Source: Oscillospiraceae bacterium
Lineage (GTDB): Bacteria > Bacillota > Clostridia > Oscillospirales > Ruminococcaceae
Assembly: GCA_017828975.1 (NCBI GenBank)
Contig: JAGAJN010000005.1
Span: 120,177-184,176, forward strand
Direction: 5' to 3'
DNA length: 64,000 nt
The position numbers and the translations under genes were made by a program. Position 1 is the first letter of the stretch. Each line of letters opens with the position of its first letter. The notes beneath the pieces were generated by a model, which was not told where the DNA came from, made no database searches, and saw nothing but the letters and a program-made list of their open reading frames with translations. This document shows, in pieces, positions 16,771-26,816 of this stretch.

Positions 16771-18798
16771 TTAAAGTTCAAAGCTTCCGATAAGCTCCTT
16801 GAGCATTCCCGCCTGTCCCGAAAGCTCTTCGGAAGCGGCTGCGCTTTCCTCGGCAGTTGCGGAATTCGCCTGAACAACGTTGGAAATGCGGTCTATCTCA
16901 CTGTTGACCGTCTGTATCATTTCAGACTGCTGAACGCTTGCCTCGGCAATGCTCTCCACCAGCTGCTTGACGGATTCGGTATATTCACTGAGAGAACGTA
17001 TGGCGGTGGCAGTTTCCGCAGTAATGCCTGTACCGCTGTTTACCGCTTCTATTGAGCTTTCAATAAGCGCAGTCGTGTCATTTACAGCTTCTGCGGATTT
17101 AGCTGCCAGGTTGCGGACTTCATCTGCAACTACCGCAAAGCCCTTGCCCGCTGCGCCTGCTCTTGCTGCTTCAACTGCGGCATTGAGCGCAAGAATATTT
17201 GTCTGGAATGCAATATCCTCGATGGTCTTGATGATATTTCCTATCTTCGTGGACGTGTCGTTGATGTTTTCCATTGCCAAAGTCAGCTTTGTCATCTTTT
17301 CGTTTACATCGTTTGCATAATCGGAAGTCTTTTCGATAAGACGGCGTGCCTCGGTGCAGTTTTCGGAATTTGCCATGACCTGAGCATCAAAGTCCCTGAT
17401 ATTGTGCGCCAGCTCCTCAATAGAGGAGGTCTGCTCGATAGTTCCCTGAGAGAGCATCTGCGCACCGGACGCCACCTCACCCGAGCCGCTGTTTACCTGT
17501 TCTGCAGCGGTAACGATATTGCCCATTACATCAACAAGGTTTGTCTGGATTCTCCGCAGATCATCGAGCAGTTCACCAAGATCTCCCGCATAATAACCGC
17601 TGTTTTGCTCGGTATCAACAGCAAGATTTTTGTTCGCCATTTCCCCGAGGATACGTCCAATATCACCGACAGCATTTTTCAGATTGGAGCAAAGCTGCTG
17701 TGTGGCAGCCGCAATGTGACCGATCTCGTCATTTCTGGCTGTCAGACCTACGATCTCATCGGCAGCATCTAGCTGAATATTTCCTATGCTGACAATAGTG
17801 TTCTCAACGGCTTTTATGGGACGAATAGCTCTTCCGATAACAAAGTAGACAATTACCGAAAGCACTATCGCACCGAGAATGCAGAATATTGAAAGCATTA
17901 TCCTGAGATTATTTGCAGAAGCAAAAACCTCTTTGGTGTTGTCCGCCATAATAAATACCCAGCCCTGACTGCTAATGCTGTTAAATGCGGCAATATATTC
18001 CGTTCCTGCTTCCTTGTATTTTATGTAATCGCAGACCTCACCGCCGCTGTCCTTTACCTTTGCGATAATGTCGGTCACGAACTGTTCCTCGGCAATAGTC
18101 GTTATCTTTTCCGCATCGGGGTGGAAGATATACTCGCCTGTATTAACGTTGACAAGGTAATACTGCGCAGACGGCATTCCCTCAAGACCAAGCTTGTCAA
18201 GCTTTTCCACAAGACCGTCTGTGAAAATTCCGATACCGCCAAGACCGATATATTCGCCCGCATCATTCTTCACGGCTTTATACATGGAAATGATCTGCAA
18301 ACCGCTGGCGGGCGATATAAGGATACCCGTGTTGTAAACTCCGTCAGTTGCGGTGATCGCATCATGAAGCTGTTTGCGCTTGTCCTCGTCGGGACGGGTG
18401 ACCTTTCCGACCACCTTTGAGTTGGTATGAGTAAGCATCTGAGTTCCCCAGTTGCTTGCGTAAATTCCCTCAAGGTGCGACAGATCCTTGCTGAAATTCT
18501 CCGTATATTTCTGCGCTGCGGCAACATATTCTTCATTTGAGCTGTCGCTTAAAAGATTATAGATCTGCTCGGCTTTCAGATATGCAGTCAGCGTGTCCTC
18601 CGTAGACTGAATATAATTCTCGATGATCTCCGAACGGTCAATGACTGCTGTTTTTATGCTGCTTTCCGCACTGTTGTTCATCGTAGATGTCAGTGAATTA
18701 TTGACAAACAGAAATAGCAGCAAGAAGACAGCTGCCTGTACTATCAGAACAGCCAGCGTAACCTTTAATCCTATACGGCAAATATTTCGCTTTTTCAT
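16771..18798 (-). CDS. Methyl-accepting chemotaxis protein with dCache-like sensor
   Basis: A 675-residue chemoreceptor. It has a transmembrane helix at about 12-33, an extracellular double-Cache-like domain (about 40-290), a second transmembrane helix (about 296-318), a HAMP-like linker, and the cytoplasmic signalling domain. The hairpin tip sequence ([21 protein letters not shown]) is canonical and binds CheA/CheW. It gives ligand-directed control of flagellar motion; the ligand is unknown. It is divergent from a LysR-type regulator, and the promoters overlap. Only the flagellin and FliB genes of the motility system appear elsewhere in this window. Confidence 0.92.
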   Translation of the reverse strand: MKKRNICRIGLKVTLAVLIVQAAVFLLLFLFVNNSLTSTMNNSAESSIKTAVIDRSEIIENYIQSTEDTLTAYLKAEQIYNLLSDSSNEEYVAAAQKYTENFSKDLSHLEGIYASNWGTQMLTHTNSKVVGKVTRPDEDKRKQLHDAITATDGVYNTGILISPASGLQIISMYKAVKNDAGEYIGLGGIGIFTDGLVEKLDKLGLEGMPSAQYYLVNVNTGEYIFHPDAEKITTIAEEQFVTDIIAKVKDSGGEVCDYIKYKEAGTEYIAAFNSISSQGWVFIMADNTKEVFASANNLRIMLSIFCILGAIVLSVIVYFVIGRAIRPIKAVENTIVSIGNIQLDAADEIVGLTARNDEIGHIAAATQQLCSNLKNAVGDIGRILGEMANKNLAVDTEQNSGYYAGDLGELLDDLRRIQTNLVDVMGNIVTAAEQVNSGSGEVASGAQMLSQGTIEQTSSIEELAHNIRDFDAQVMANSENCTEARRLIEKTSDYANDVNEKMTKLTLAMENINDTSTKIGNIIKTIEDIAFQTNILALNAAVEAARAGAAGKGFAVVADEVRNLAAKSAEAVNDTTALIESSIEAVNSGTGITAETATAIRSLSEYTESVKQLVESIAEASVQQSEMIQTVNSEIDRISNVVQANSATAEESAAASEELSGQAGMLKELIGSFEL

Positions 18799-18830
18799 AG
18801 ATGCACCCTCGCCTTGTGATACTTTTTATT

Positions 18831-18859
18831 ATTATAACACAATAATACTTGAAAGTGAA
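18831..18859 (-). promoter_or_regulatory. Promoter of the chemoreceptor gene
   Basis: Minus strand: TTCACT, 17-bp spacer, TATAAT with extended TG (TGTTATAAT). It overlaps the oppositely oriented LysR promoter. Confidence 0.5.
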
Positions 18860-18877
18860 ATAAAGATATGTTATAAT
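18849..18877 (+). promoter_or_regulatory. Promoter of the LysR-type regulator gene
   Basis: TTGAAA, 17-bp spacer, TATAAT. Transcription would begin near 18884, inside the palindrome at 18879-18895. Confidence 0.7.
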
Positions 18878-18878
18878 A

Positions 18879-18895
18879 AATAACAAATAGTTATT
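18879..18895. promoter_or_regulatory. Candidate LysR-type operator
   Basis: AATAAC, 5-bp centre, GTTATT: an interrupted palindrome of the T-N11-A type. It covers the predicted transcription start of the regulator gene, as expected for autorepression. Confidence 0.5.
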
Positions 18896-18938
18896 AATGC
18901 AAAAAACATAGGTTATTAAACGGAGGAAAATACAATAT

Positions 18939-19823
18939 ATGAATACTTTTCAGCTGGAATGTTTTCTTACTGTTGCAGAAACGCTGAACTTTGCAAAAGC
19001 TGCGGAAATATTGAACGTCACACAGCCTGCGGTAACAAAGCAAATAAAAAATCTTGAGGACGAGCTGCATACACGTCTTTTCAAGCGTTCCACCAGAAGC
19101 GTTGAGCTGACTCCCGCAGGAATCCTGCTGATAAACGATGCCGAAGTAATTATCAGGACGAGTGCCAGAGCAAAAAACCGCTTTGCCGATTTACATAACG
19201 AATCAAAGCAGCTTTCGATAGGAATAAGACTTACCTCCCATATAAAGCTGCTGTACGAGCCTTTAAAGGAACTGCTTTCGAAACACGACAAATGCTGCCC
19301 CAGGCTGAGGGTAGACAGTATGATACAGCTTTTCAGGGCACTTTATGATGAACAGCTTGATATGGTAATTGATATAGAAAACATTGCTTCTGATTATAGC
19401 CAAATATCATTCAAGAGGCTGTTCAATGAACATATTTATTGCGTCTGCACCGACAAATATCCTATTTACAATTATGAATCGATAACTATCGAGCAGATCA
19501 GAGCACTTGAACAGTATCCGCTGCTCCTTATGACAGCCCCAAAAACATTAATGGATATTTCAGTTGCACAAAATGCGTTTATCGGAAGCAGAACACATTC
19601 AATGGTACACTTCTGCTCCACCGCCGAGGAGATCACCCTTATGACAGAGCTTGGCTGCGGTATTGCAATTGTACCGGAAAAAATAATTCCCGACAGTCCG
19701 AACGTTAACAGCATTCTCGTTACCGACTGTGATGATGTATCCATAGGCGTGTATTACAAGAGCAGCAGTTCAAATGAGCTGACTAAGCAGTTCATCGATA
19801 TTCTGAAAAATCATTTTAACTGA
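18939..19823 (+). CDS. LysR-family transcriptional regulator
   Basis: A 294-residue regulator with an N-terminal winged helix (LECFLTVAETLNFAKAAEIL and TQPAVTKQIKNLE are classic LysR segments) and a C-terminal two-lobe effector domain from about residue 90. The ATG follows GGAGG by about 13 bases. It is divergent from the chemoreceptor gene and shares its control region, so that gene is the most likely target besides itself. The effector is unknown. Confidence 0.92.
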   Translation: MNTFQLECFLTVAETLNFAKAAEILNVTQPAVTKQIKNLEDELHTRLFKRSTRSVELTPAGILLINDAEVIIRTSARAKNRFADLHNESKQLSIGIRLTSHIKLLYEPLKELLSKHDKCCPRLRVDSMIQLFRALYDEQLDMVIDIENIASDYSQISFKRLFNEHIYCVCTDKYPIYNYESITIEQIRALEQYPLLLMTAPKTLMDISVAQNAFIGSRTHSMVHFCSTAEEITLMTELGCGIAIVPEKIIPDSPNVNSILVTDCDDVSIGVYYKSSSSNELTKQFIDILKNHFN

Positions 19824-19828
19824 AAAAA

Positions 19829-19862
19829 GCACCCTTACCGCCGATCACAGCGGCAAGGGTGC
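19829..19862. terminator. Bidirectional terminator between LysR gene and surface-protein gene
   Basis: GCACCCTT...CCGC pairs with GCGG...AAGGGTGC. A run of six A on the left gives a T-tail for the minus strand; the plus strand tail is weaker (TGTTGTTT). Confidence 0.75.
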
Positions 19863-19882
19863 CTGTTGTTTATATTTTGCGT

Positions 19883-22800
19883 TTACTTGCGTATACGTCT
19901 GCGGATAAATACAAATGCAGTTCCCGCTGACAGAACAATAGCTGCGATAACAAACGCAGATACAGGCTCTGCCTCGACCGCTTCGGAAATATCCTCAGCA
20001 CCTGCTCCGGAAGAAACATCCTCGGTGCCTTCCTCAGGTTTTGTTTCGGGCAATGGCGTGAAGATCACACCCGGTCCTTCACTGGGAAGTGTGGGACGTA
20101 TTCCGGGATTAGTGTCCGGCTTGTCCTGAGGTACATCACTGGGATTGTCCTCAGGCTGATCACCGGGCTTATCTTCGGGCTGATCGCCGGGCTTGTCCTC
20201 GGGTTGATCTCCGGGCTTGTCCTCGGGCTGATCGCCGGGCTTGTCCTCGGGCTGATCGCCGGGATTGTCCTCGGGTGAAGCCTCATCAAACATTATTACG
20301 GAGTCTGTCTTGATGCCGTTTACCAAAATATTCTTTGAGGAAGTAACAGTAAACCGAATATCCGTTGCAACAAGATAACCTTCGGGAGCGACCTCCTCGT
20401 GCATGATGTATTCACCTTCGGGAAGTCCCTCAATAACAGTCGATGATCGTCCCGAAATGTATGTCATAGAAGTGCCGTCCTTTGAAACAAGACGAGCGCC
20501 CGAGCCAAGCTTGATATTAATATCCGAGCTTGTGAAATCAGTACCCGATACAACGATCTTCGCACCTGCCAGCTCACCGCCGCCGAAGCTGCGCTTACTG
20601 AGAATTACCTTTGAAGGAGCTGGACCGTTGGATTTGGCTTCATCGACCATAGTTACAGCATTTACCTCGCTGCCGCCAACAAGTACCTTGCCATCTGCGG
20701 TCACGGTAAATGTAATATCATTTGCAACAAGGTAGCCATCGGGAGCTGCGTCCTCGTGCATGGTGTAGTTACCTGCGGAAAGTCCCTTGATAACTGTGGG
20801 TGTTGTGCCTGAAATGTAAGTGATGTAATAACGTGCATTGGCAACTAAAGAAGCGCCTGTTCCAAGCTGGATATCAACACTCTGGCTTCTGAAATCTCCG
20901 CCCTTGATAGTTATCTTTGCACCGGGCAGTTCATTGCCGCCTACATCTGTTTTGCTGAGAGTAACCGCAAACGGAACAGTTACCTCAGGCTTTGCTTCAT
21001 CGACCATTGTTACGGAATTTACTTCATTGCCGCCAACAAGTACCTTGCCGTCTGCGGTCACGGTAAATGCAATATCCGTCGCAACAAGATAGCCGTCGGG
21101 GGCTGCTTCCTCGTGCATGGTGTAGCTGCCTGCGGGGAGTCCCTTGATAACTGTTGGTGTCGTTCCCGAAATGTAGGTCAGAGATGTGCTGTTCTTAATA
21201 ACACCCGAGCCGTTTTCGCCGTAATTAACGGTTATATCGGATCTTGTAAAATCAGCACCGCTGACGGTGATCTTTGCACCTGCCAGCTCATTGCCGCCAA
21301 CATTCTGCTTGCTGAGCGTTACGGTTGACGTAACAACAGTCACGCCCTGCTCCTTATCAACCATAGTAACAGCTGTTACCGCACCGCCGTCTACAAGGAC
21401 CTTGCCGCCGTCGGTTATAACGAAGGTAATGTCGGTAGACTTGAGATAGCCGTCGGGAGCTGCTTCCTCGTGCATCTTGTATGTGCCTGCGGGAAGTCCC
21501 TTGATAACTGTGGGTGCAGTTCCCGAAATATAGGTCATGGAAACATTGTTTTTGCTGATAAGGGAAGCACCTGTACCGAACACTGTGGTAATACCCGAAT
21601 CTGTGAAATCTGCGCCGATAATGGAGATCTTGGCACCTGCCAGCTCTTCCCCGCCGACATTCTTCTTGCTGAATGTTACAACAGAGGGCAGCTGAACGGT
21701 ACCGGGAACATTTTCAATTTCAAGCCTGTCATCGCTCACAAGAGATTCCACACCGGGGTAATTTGTTGTATTTCCCACCGATTTGAAGATGATATACTCG
21801 GGGAAATCACTGCCCACAGCAAATCCGTCGGGAACGACGGTTTCCGTCACCTTATAAACAACATCGTTCTTGAAGCCGACTGCTGTGTTGGTGAGCTGAC
21901 CGTCAGCACCTGTGTAGGGCTTACTTGTGATAGTTGGGTAAAGCGTGGGGTCCATAGGATTTCCCGTAACTGCCCCGCCTGCATACTCAACAGGTGTAAA
22001 TGTGAATTCCGCACCCGAAAGCTTTATGCTTAAGCCGCTTGAATTCTTGTAGAATTTTCTGATATTAATGGAAAGATTGTTGCCTGTTCCGCTGAATTTA
22101 CTTTCAAGGACTACGCCAAAGCTTTCCTTGAACACATTAGCAGCAGTATCGGAGCCGTAAAGCAGCTCAACACGGTTTCCGCCCTCCTCATCGGTCAGGA
22201 CATCGCCCACCTGCTTGCCAACGATCTTTGCGTAATAGGTTATCTTAATTCGCTTGCCGTCGGGAAGTCCCGAAATGGTGAAGCTGTGTGCGGAGTTTTC
22301 GGTAAATGTGTAAGTAGTATACTCCGTTCCGTAGTCTATCTCCACCTTCATCGGATAATTTTCGTTTTTCAGAAGAGTAAGGCAGCTGCCGAGAGTATCT
22401 CTGATAGAAATATCTCCGCCAAGCACAGCACCCGAATTATTCGCAATTATCTCATACTTAACAACATTCTGGCTGCTGTCGGTACTGTAAATGTAATCCT
22501 TTTTGAGCATATCGGAAACATTTCTGTCCTTGTATTCCCATCTGAGGACATTGTTTCCCACAACGCCGTCAAGCTTCATGTCCGCATAATTCCAGACATA
22601 GCAGCTGTTCCAGCCCTCAACATAGAACTTTTCGGGATCATACTCTGCATTGTAAACAAGGTCAACGTTCTTGTTTGCTGCGAATAAGCCTGCCAACTCA
22701 GGGGTAATTGTAACGGTAAAGTCAGTTCTCAACTCTCCTGTTACAGTATTGCTTGACATTCCGACAGATGTCGCCAGAGCCGAACCGTCACAGTAAAGAG

Positions 22801-24712
22801 CTGCATCTGTGATATTCGCACCCAGATCAAGCTTGTCCGAAGCAGTCCATGAATTCATATCTGCCGCAGAATTTGCCCACTTGTTTGAGATCACCATTCT
22901 GTCGCTTATCTCTATGACCTGACCTACCGTTGCGGAAGCAAGCTCGCTGCCATTGAGCGTGATAGTCCACTTGGACTTAGGCATTTTTCCCAGACTTCCG
23001 TCACTTTTCTTATCTGCGATACCGTCAATAACGTCAACAGAATTCTCGGCATAGTCACTTACCGTTACATCATTGCCGTCTGCAGTTTCTTTAAAAACAG
23101 CATTAACGGTGTTAGGATAGGTTTCGGCTGCGCCTGTAAAAGCATTTGCCTTAGTGAAATATGTAAGCTCTATAATACTTCCGACAGCAAGTGAACTTAC
23201 ATTATTCAGCTTAATGTTAAGAGTGCTCCAGTCACCCATATAGGTATCTTTAGTGTAATCGGAGGTTTCGCTGCCGTTAATCTTAACGATTATTGGATAT
23301 GCCGAATCGTCAACTACGGGTTTATGCTTGTTAACAATTAAATCTTGGAATTCCAAAGAATACAGCGGTGTCTTGACCTCATAGGTGACCTTCCACTGCA
23401 TATATCCGTTAGAGCTTACATTTCCGACTGCTTCCTTAGAAACAGAAGTGGGAACGCCAACGACCTCTACGGATACATCGCCCGTACGAACAGGCTTACC
23501 CTCAATTGTGCCTTCCACAGAGTTTTTGTAATACTTCTTGGAAGCAGATGTTGAAGGTGTAAATGTAGTCTTATAGGTATATTCGTAATACGGGAGCCAA
23601 CCGCTGACATATGTAGCATTGTCAATGAATGTGCCCGCAGAAACAGCTGCCCCGCCTGCAAAAATGCTGCCCGGATCGGTCTGTTCTGCACCGAGAGTAT
23701 CGGTAAAGCTATCACCGCCCAGCAGAGCCTTATCCTGCTCCTTGTCACCGGTGAAAAAGCTGTGGCGCACCTGTACCTTCCAGGTGATCTCACCCGTAGT
23801 ATTATCGGCAGTACCGCTCTTACCGATGCTTGCATTTGTATAATAATTATACTTTACCTCGGGGGTAGTCTTTTCGGCGGAAACACCGTTCTTATTGAAG
23901 GTGACCTTTGCCTTGTTGGAGCCTGTACCCGCAGTGATTGAAGCCTTGGGTATCTCCTGAGTATAATTAATGGTTCTCTCCTCATTGGGATTCAGCGAAG
24001 CAATATCCACAGGGAATGATGCACCTGTAATATCACCAAGACCGGTGGCAATATCCTCAATATGGATATCGGTTATGGGAACATCTCCCTTTGCTGTCAC
24101 CTTAATGGTGTAATCCTGATAATACTTCCCGCCTACAAAGCGAACATTTCCGTTTGCCCACTTCTGAATGTCAAGGTCGCTGACAGTTACAACGGGAATG
24201 TTGGGAACAAGCGCACCCGACACATTTGCAAAGCCTACATTGACCTTCTGGTCGGGATCGCCTGTCTTTACAACTGTGACCTTACCGTTAGACTCACCCT
24301 TGAATGTGATATTGCTGTGCCTGCTGGCGTAATTACTGTCAAGAGAGAGATTAACAGTTCCGTCTGTGATGGAAATTGTTCCGAGGAACTCGCCTAATTC
24401 ATCATTGAGTACCACGTCCCCGCTTGAATCAAGCTGAACATTAGTCTGACCGAGCGGACATGAGAAATTCAGCTGCCCCGATGTCAGTGCCGCATTGTCA
24501 ACAGTTCCTTTGAAACGGAGCACCACGCGTTCTCCGCCGCTTATTGAAGTAACCGAACTTGCATTAACACCGTCAATAGTAAATTCGAGAACTTCAAAAG
24601 CTATTGCATCAGCCGCCGAGCTCTGCACCGTCCCCAAAGGCACAGAAAAGAACACAAGAAGCACTGCCAGCACCACATTCAATATTCCGGTACCGATGGA
24701 TTTTCTTTCCAT
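19883..24712 (-). CDS. Large cell-surface protein with tandem SpaA/prealbumin-like domains
   Basis: A 1609-residue exported protein. After a signal peptide (about 1-35) come several Cna/adhesin-like beta domains (about 40-870). Five SpaA-like prealbumin domains follow: one near 870-990 and four units of about 120 residues starting near 1007, 1127, 1247 and 1367 (each with GGxELxGAKI and MHEEAAPDGYL). A P-E-D-K-P-G-D-Q tandem linker comes next. A membrane helix ends in RRRIRK. Such domains usually carry intramolecular isopeptide bonds and form adhesive stalks. No standard LPXTG lies next to the helix and no sortase is nearby, so the anchoring mode is unclear. It has its own consensus promoter. 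Confidence 0.85.
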   Translation of the reverse strand: MERKSIGTGILNVVLAVLLVFFSVPLGTVQSSAADAIAFEVLEFTIDGVNASSVTSISGGERVVLRFKGTVDNAALTSGQLNFSCPLGQTNVQLDSSGDVVLNDELGEFLGTISITDGTVNLSLDSNYASRHSNITFKGESNGKVTVVKTGDPDQKVNVGFANVSGALVPNIPVVTVSDLDIQKWANGNVRFVGGKYYQDYTIKVTAKGDVPITDIHIEDIATGLGDITGASFPVDIASLNPNEERTINYTQEIPKASITAGTGSNKAKVTFNKNGVSAEKTTPEVKYNYYTNASIGKSGTADNTTGEITWKVQVRHSFFTGDKEQDKALLGGDSFTDTLGAEQTDPGSIFAGGAAVSAGTFIDNATYVSGWLPYYEYTYKTTFTPSTSASKKYYKNSVEGTIEGKPVRTGDVSVEVVGVPTSVSKEAVGNVSSNGYMQWKVTYEVKTPLYSLEFQDLIVNKHKPVVDDSAYPIIVKINGSETSDYTKDTYMGDWSTLNIKLNNVSSLAVGSIIELTYFTKANAFTGAAETYPNTVNAVFKETADGNDVTVSDYAENSVDVIDGIADKKSDGSLGKMPKSKWTITLNGSELASATVGQVIEISDRMVISNKWANSAADMNSWTASDKLDLGANITDAALYCDGSALATSVGMSSNTVTGELRTDFTVTITPELAGLFAANKNVDLVYNAEYDPEKFYVEGWNSCYVWNYADMKLDGVVGNNVLRWEYKDRNVSDMLKKDYIYSTDSSQNVVKYEIIANNSGAVLGGDISIRDTLGSCLTLLKNENYPMKVEIDYGTEYTTYTFTENSAHSFTISGLPDGKRIKITYYAKIVGKQVGDVLTDEEGGNRVELLYGSDTAANVFKESFGVVLESKFSGTGNNLSINIRKFYKNSSGLSIKLSGAEFTFTPVEYAGGAVTGNPMDPTLYPTITSKPYTGADGQLTNTAVGFKNDVVYKVTETVVPDGFAVGSDFPEYIIFKSVGNTTNYPGVESLVSDDRLEIENVPGTVQLPSVVTFSKKNVGGEELAGAKISIIGADFTDSGITTVFGTGASLISKNNVSMTYISGTAPTVIKGLPAGTYKMHEEAAPDGYLKSTDITFVITDGGKVLVDGGAVTAVTMVDKEQGVTVVTSTVTLSKQNVGGNELAGAKITVSGADFTRSDITVNYGENGSGVIKNSTSLTYISGTTPTVIKGLPAGSYTMHEEAAPDGYLVATDIAFTVTADGKVLVGGNEVNSVTMVDEAKPEVTVPFAVTLSKTDVGGNELPGAKITIKGGDFRSQSVDIQLGTGASLVANARYYITYISGTTPTVIKGLSAGNYTMHEDAAPDGYLVANDITFTVTADGKVLVGGSEVNAVTMVDEAKSNGPAPSKVILSKRSFGGGELAGAKIVVSGTDFTSSDINIKLGSGARLVSKDGTSMTYISGRSSTVIEGLPEGEYIMHEEVAPEGYLVATDIRFTVTSSKNILVNGIKTDSVIMFDEASPEDNPGDQPEDKPGDQPEDKPGDQPEDKPGDQPEDKPGDQPEDNPSDVPQDKPDTNPGIRPTLPSEGPGVIFTPLPETKPEEGTEDVSSGAGAEDISEAVEAEPVSAFVIAAIVLSAGTAFVFIRRRIRK
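20126..20277 (-). repeat. 24-bp tandem repeats coding for a Pro/Asp/Gly linker
   Basis: About six imperfect copies of a 24-base unit encode P-E-D-K-P-G-D-Q (some with N for K) before the membrane helix of the surface protein. Repeats of this kind change copy number by slippage and would vary stalk length. Confidence 0.85.
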
Positions 24713-24902
24713 AATATGGTTCTTCCTTTCTTAATAGAATTCTCCCGCAATAAACAAGAGCAATAAGCGATAATAACGTCGTAAAGTTGTAAGCTTTACA
24801 CTCACTTCCGCCGTGCATTGCCGAATTAATCGTACTGTCCGACCTGTTTTAACCTGTAAAGCTATTGACCTTGTATCCGCAGTATGCAATCGCCTATTGT
24901 TA
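24713..24902 (-). other. Long 5-prime leader of the surface-protein mRNA
   Basis: About 190 bases separate the predicted transcription start (near 24902) from the ATG. A small hairpin (GTAAAG / CTTTAC) lies near 24780-24800 and an AAAGGAAG ribosome binding site is close to the start. I do not recognise a riboswitch class. The rest of the 388-bp gap to the ABC gene (24938-25100) holds only AT-rich promoter DNA. Confidence 0.4.
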
Positions 24903-24908
24903 ATCAAG

Positions 24909-24937
24909 ATTATACATCACTTCCCCTCAAATGTCAA
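24909..24937 (-). promoter_or_regulatory. Consensus sigma-A promoter of the surface-protein gene
   Basis: Minus strand: TTGACA, 17-bp spacer, TATAAT, a perfect match to consensus. Confidence 0.85.
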
Positions 24938-25100
24938 TAGCTTTTCCAACAAATTTTACAAAATATACTGTTTGAGGATATTTTCTTATATTCGACGGCC
25001 GATTGGATAAATTAAGAAAAAATTCCATTATTATAAATAGTGTTATGATAATAAAGTGTTATACTATAATAATTATGATGTCAATAAGGGAGAGGATAAT

Positions 25101-26816
25101 TTGAAGAAGCTTCTTGCTTATCTTAAATCTTATACAAAGGAGAGTATTCTGGGACCGCTTTTCAAATGCTTTGAGGCAGTCCTTGAACTGTTCGTGCCGC
25201 TGGTCATCGCCGCAGTTATTGACAACGGCGTTGCTCTCGGAGATAAGGGCTATATTGCCAAAATGTGCCTGCTGCTGGTAGTGATCGGCATCGTAGGACT
25301 GGCATTTTCCATAACGGCGCAGTATTTCTCCGCAAAAGCCGCCGTGGGATTTGCAAGGGACGTAAAGCATGACCTTTTCAAGCATATCCAGTCCCTTTCA
25401 TACTCCGAAATAGACACCCTCGGCACCTCTACACTTATCACCCGAATGACCAGCGATATGAACCAGGTGCAGTCGGGAATAAATCTTACGCTTCGACTGC
25501 TGCTGCGTTCACCCTTTGTGGTATTCGGTGCAATGATAATGGCATTTACGCTGGACTTTGACTCTGCACTTATCTTTGCGGCGGCTATTCCCGCACTGTC
25601 GGTGGTGGTGTTCGGCATAATGCTGTGGTGCATACCATTATATAAAAAGGTGCAGCAAAGGCTTGACAAGGTCGTCAGCATTACACGCGAAAATCTTACG
25701 GGAATTCGTGTTATCAGAGCATTCTGCAAGGAAAATGAGGAGATCGCCGAGTTTGAAAGCAGAAATGAAGAGCTTACCAAAATTCAGAAGTTTGTGGGAC
25801 GTATCTCCGCATTGATGAACCCCCTCACCTATATTATCATTAACCTTGCAATCATCTGGCTTGTCTATACAGGCGCTGTCCGTGTTGAAACGGGGATTCT
25901 TACTCAGGGAACTGTTGTTGCACTGTATAACCTGATGTCCCAGATACTTGTCGAGCTTATCAAGCTGGCGAACCTTATCATCAACATCACAAAGAGCGTT
26001 GCCTGCGGAAACAGAATTCAGTCTGTTTTCGAGATAAAGTCAAGCCTTGAAAACGGTAATTCGGAAAACGGCAGCGGCGAATATGCCGTTGAATTCCGCC
26101 ACGCTTCTCTTAAATACGCAAATGCGGGCGCAAATGCACTTACGGATATGAACTTTACCGTAAAAAAAGGCGAAACTGTCGGCATTATCGGCGGAACAGG
26201 CTCGGGAAAATCCTCTCTTGTCAATATGATACCGAGATTTTACGATGCCGCCGAGGGCGAAGTTCTGGTAAACGGTGTAAATGTCAAAGACTTTACAATT
26301 GATGATCTCCGTGATAAGATAGGCATCGTCCCCCAGAAAGCCGTTCTTTTCAAAGGAACTATCCGTGAAAATATGCAGTGGGGCAAGACCGACGCCACCG
26401 ACATTGAGATATTCTCTGCGCTGGAAACCGCACAGGCAAAGGCGGTCGCAGACAGCAAGGGCGGACTTGACTTTATGATAGAACAGGGCGGAAAGAACCT
26501 TTCGGGCGGTCAGCGTCAGAGATTTACCATTGCAAGAGCGCTTGTCAAAAAGCCCGAGATACTCATTCTGGACGACAGTGCCTCGGCTCTTGACTTTGCC
26601 ACCGATGCGGCACTCAGAAAGGCGCTCCGCTCAATGGACTATTCCCCCGCCGTGTTTATCGTATCGCAGAGAACCTCGTCCATACGCCACGCAGACAAGA
26701 TAATCGTGCTGGACGACGGCGAAATAGTCGGCATCGGCACTCATGACGAGCTTCTGGAATCCTGCGATATTTACAAGGAAATTCATAGCTCACAGTTCAA
26801 AAAGGAGGCGGTCTGA
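25101..26816 (+). CDS. Heterodimeric ABC exporter, subunit with degenerate ATPase site
   Basis: A 571-residue half-transporter: six-helix membrane domain (~1-310) then the ATPase domain. Walker A is GGTGSGKSS and the signature NLSGGQRQR is canonical, but Walker B reads ILILDDSAS (Asp where the catalytic Glu should be) and the H-loop reads VSQRTSS (Gln for His). This is the pattern of the non-catalytic site in LmrC/TM287-type heterodimers. I start at TTG 25101, preceded by GGGAGAGG; the longer frame begins at 25056. The stop TGA abuts the ATG of the partner. The substrate is unknown. Confidence 0.9.
   Translation: MKKLLAYLKSYTKESILGPLFKCFEAVLELFVPLVIAAVIDNGVALGDKGYIAKMCLLLVVIGIVGLAFSITAQYFSAKAAVGFARDVKHDLFKHIQSLSYSEIDTLGTSTLITRMTSDMNQVQSGINLTLRLLLRSPFVVFGAMIMAFTLDFDSALIFAAAIPALSVVVFGIMLWCIPLYKKVQQRLDKVVSITRENLTGIRVIRAFCKENEEIAEFESRNEELTKIQKFVGRISALMNPLTYIIINLAIIWLVYTGAVRVETGILTQGTVVALYNLMSQILVELIKLANLIINITKSVACGNRIQSVFEIKSSLENGNSENGSGEYAVEFRHASLKYANAGANALTDMNFTVKKGETVGIIGGTGSGKSSLVNMIPRFYDAAEGEVLVNGVNVKDFTIDDLRDKIGIVPQKAVLFKGTIRENMQWGKTDATDIEIFSALETAQAKAVADSKGGLDFMIEQGGKNLSGGQRQRFTIARALVKKPEILILDDSASALDFATDAALRKALRSMDYSPAVFIVSQRTSSIRHADKIIVLDDGEIVGIGTHDELLESCDIYKEIHSSQFKKEAV

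Noticed and set aside
19883-20110. LPETK as a sortase signal
   Set aside because: It lies about 35 residues before the membrane helix instead of directly in front of it, and lacks the usual G.
20126-20277. CRISPR-like regular repeats
   Set aside because: The 24-bp units have no unique spacers and encode an in-frame Pro/Asp/Gly linker.
24713-24902. c-di-GMP riboswitch in the adhesin leader
   Set aside because: I looked for the GEMM conserved segments (such as the GCAAAGC core and tetraloop receptor) and did not find them.
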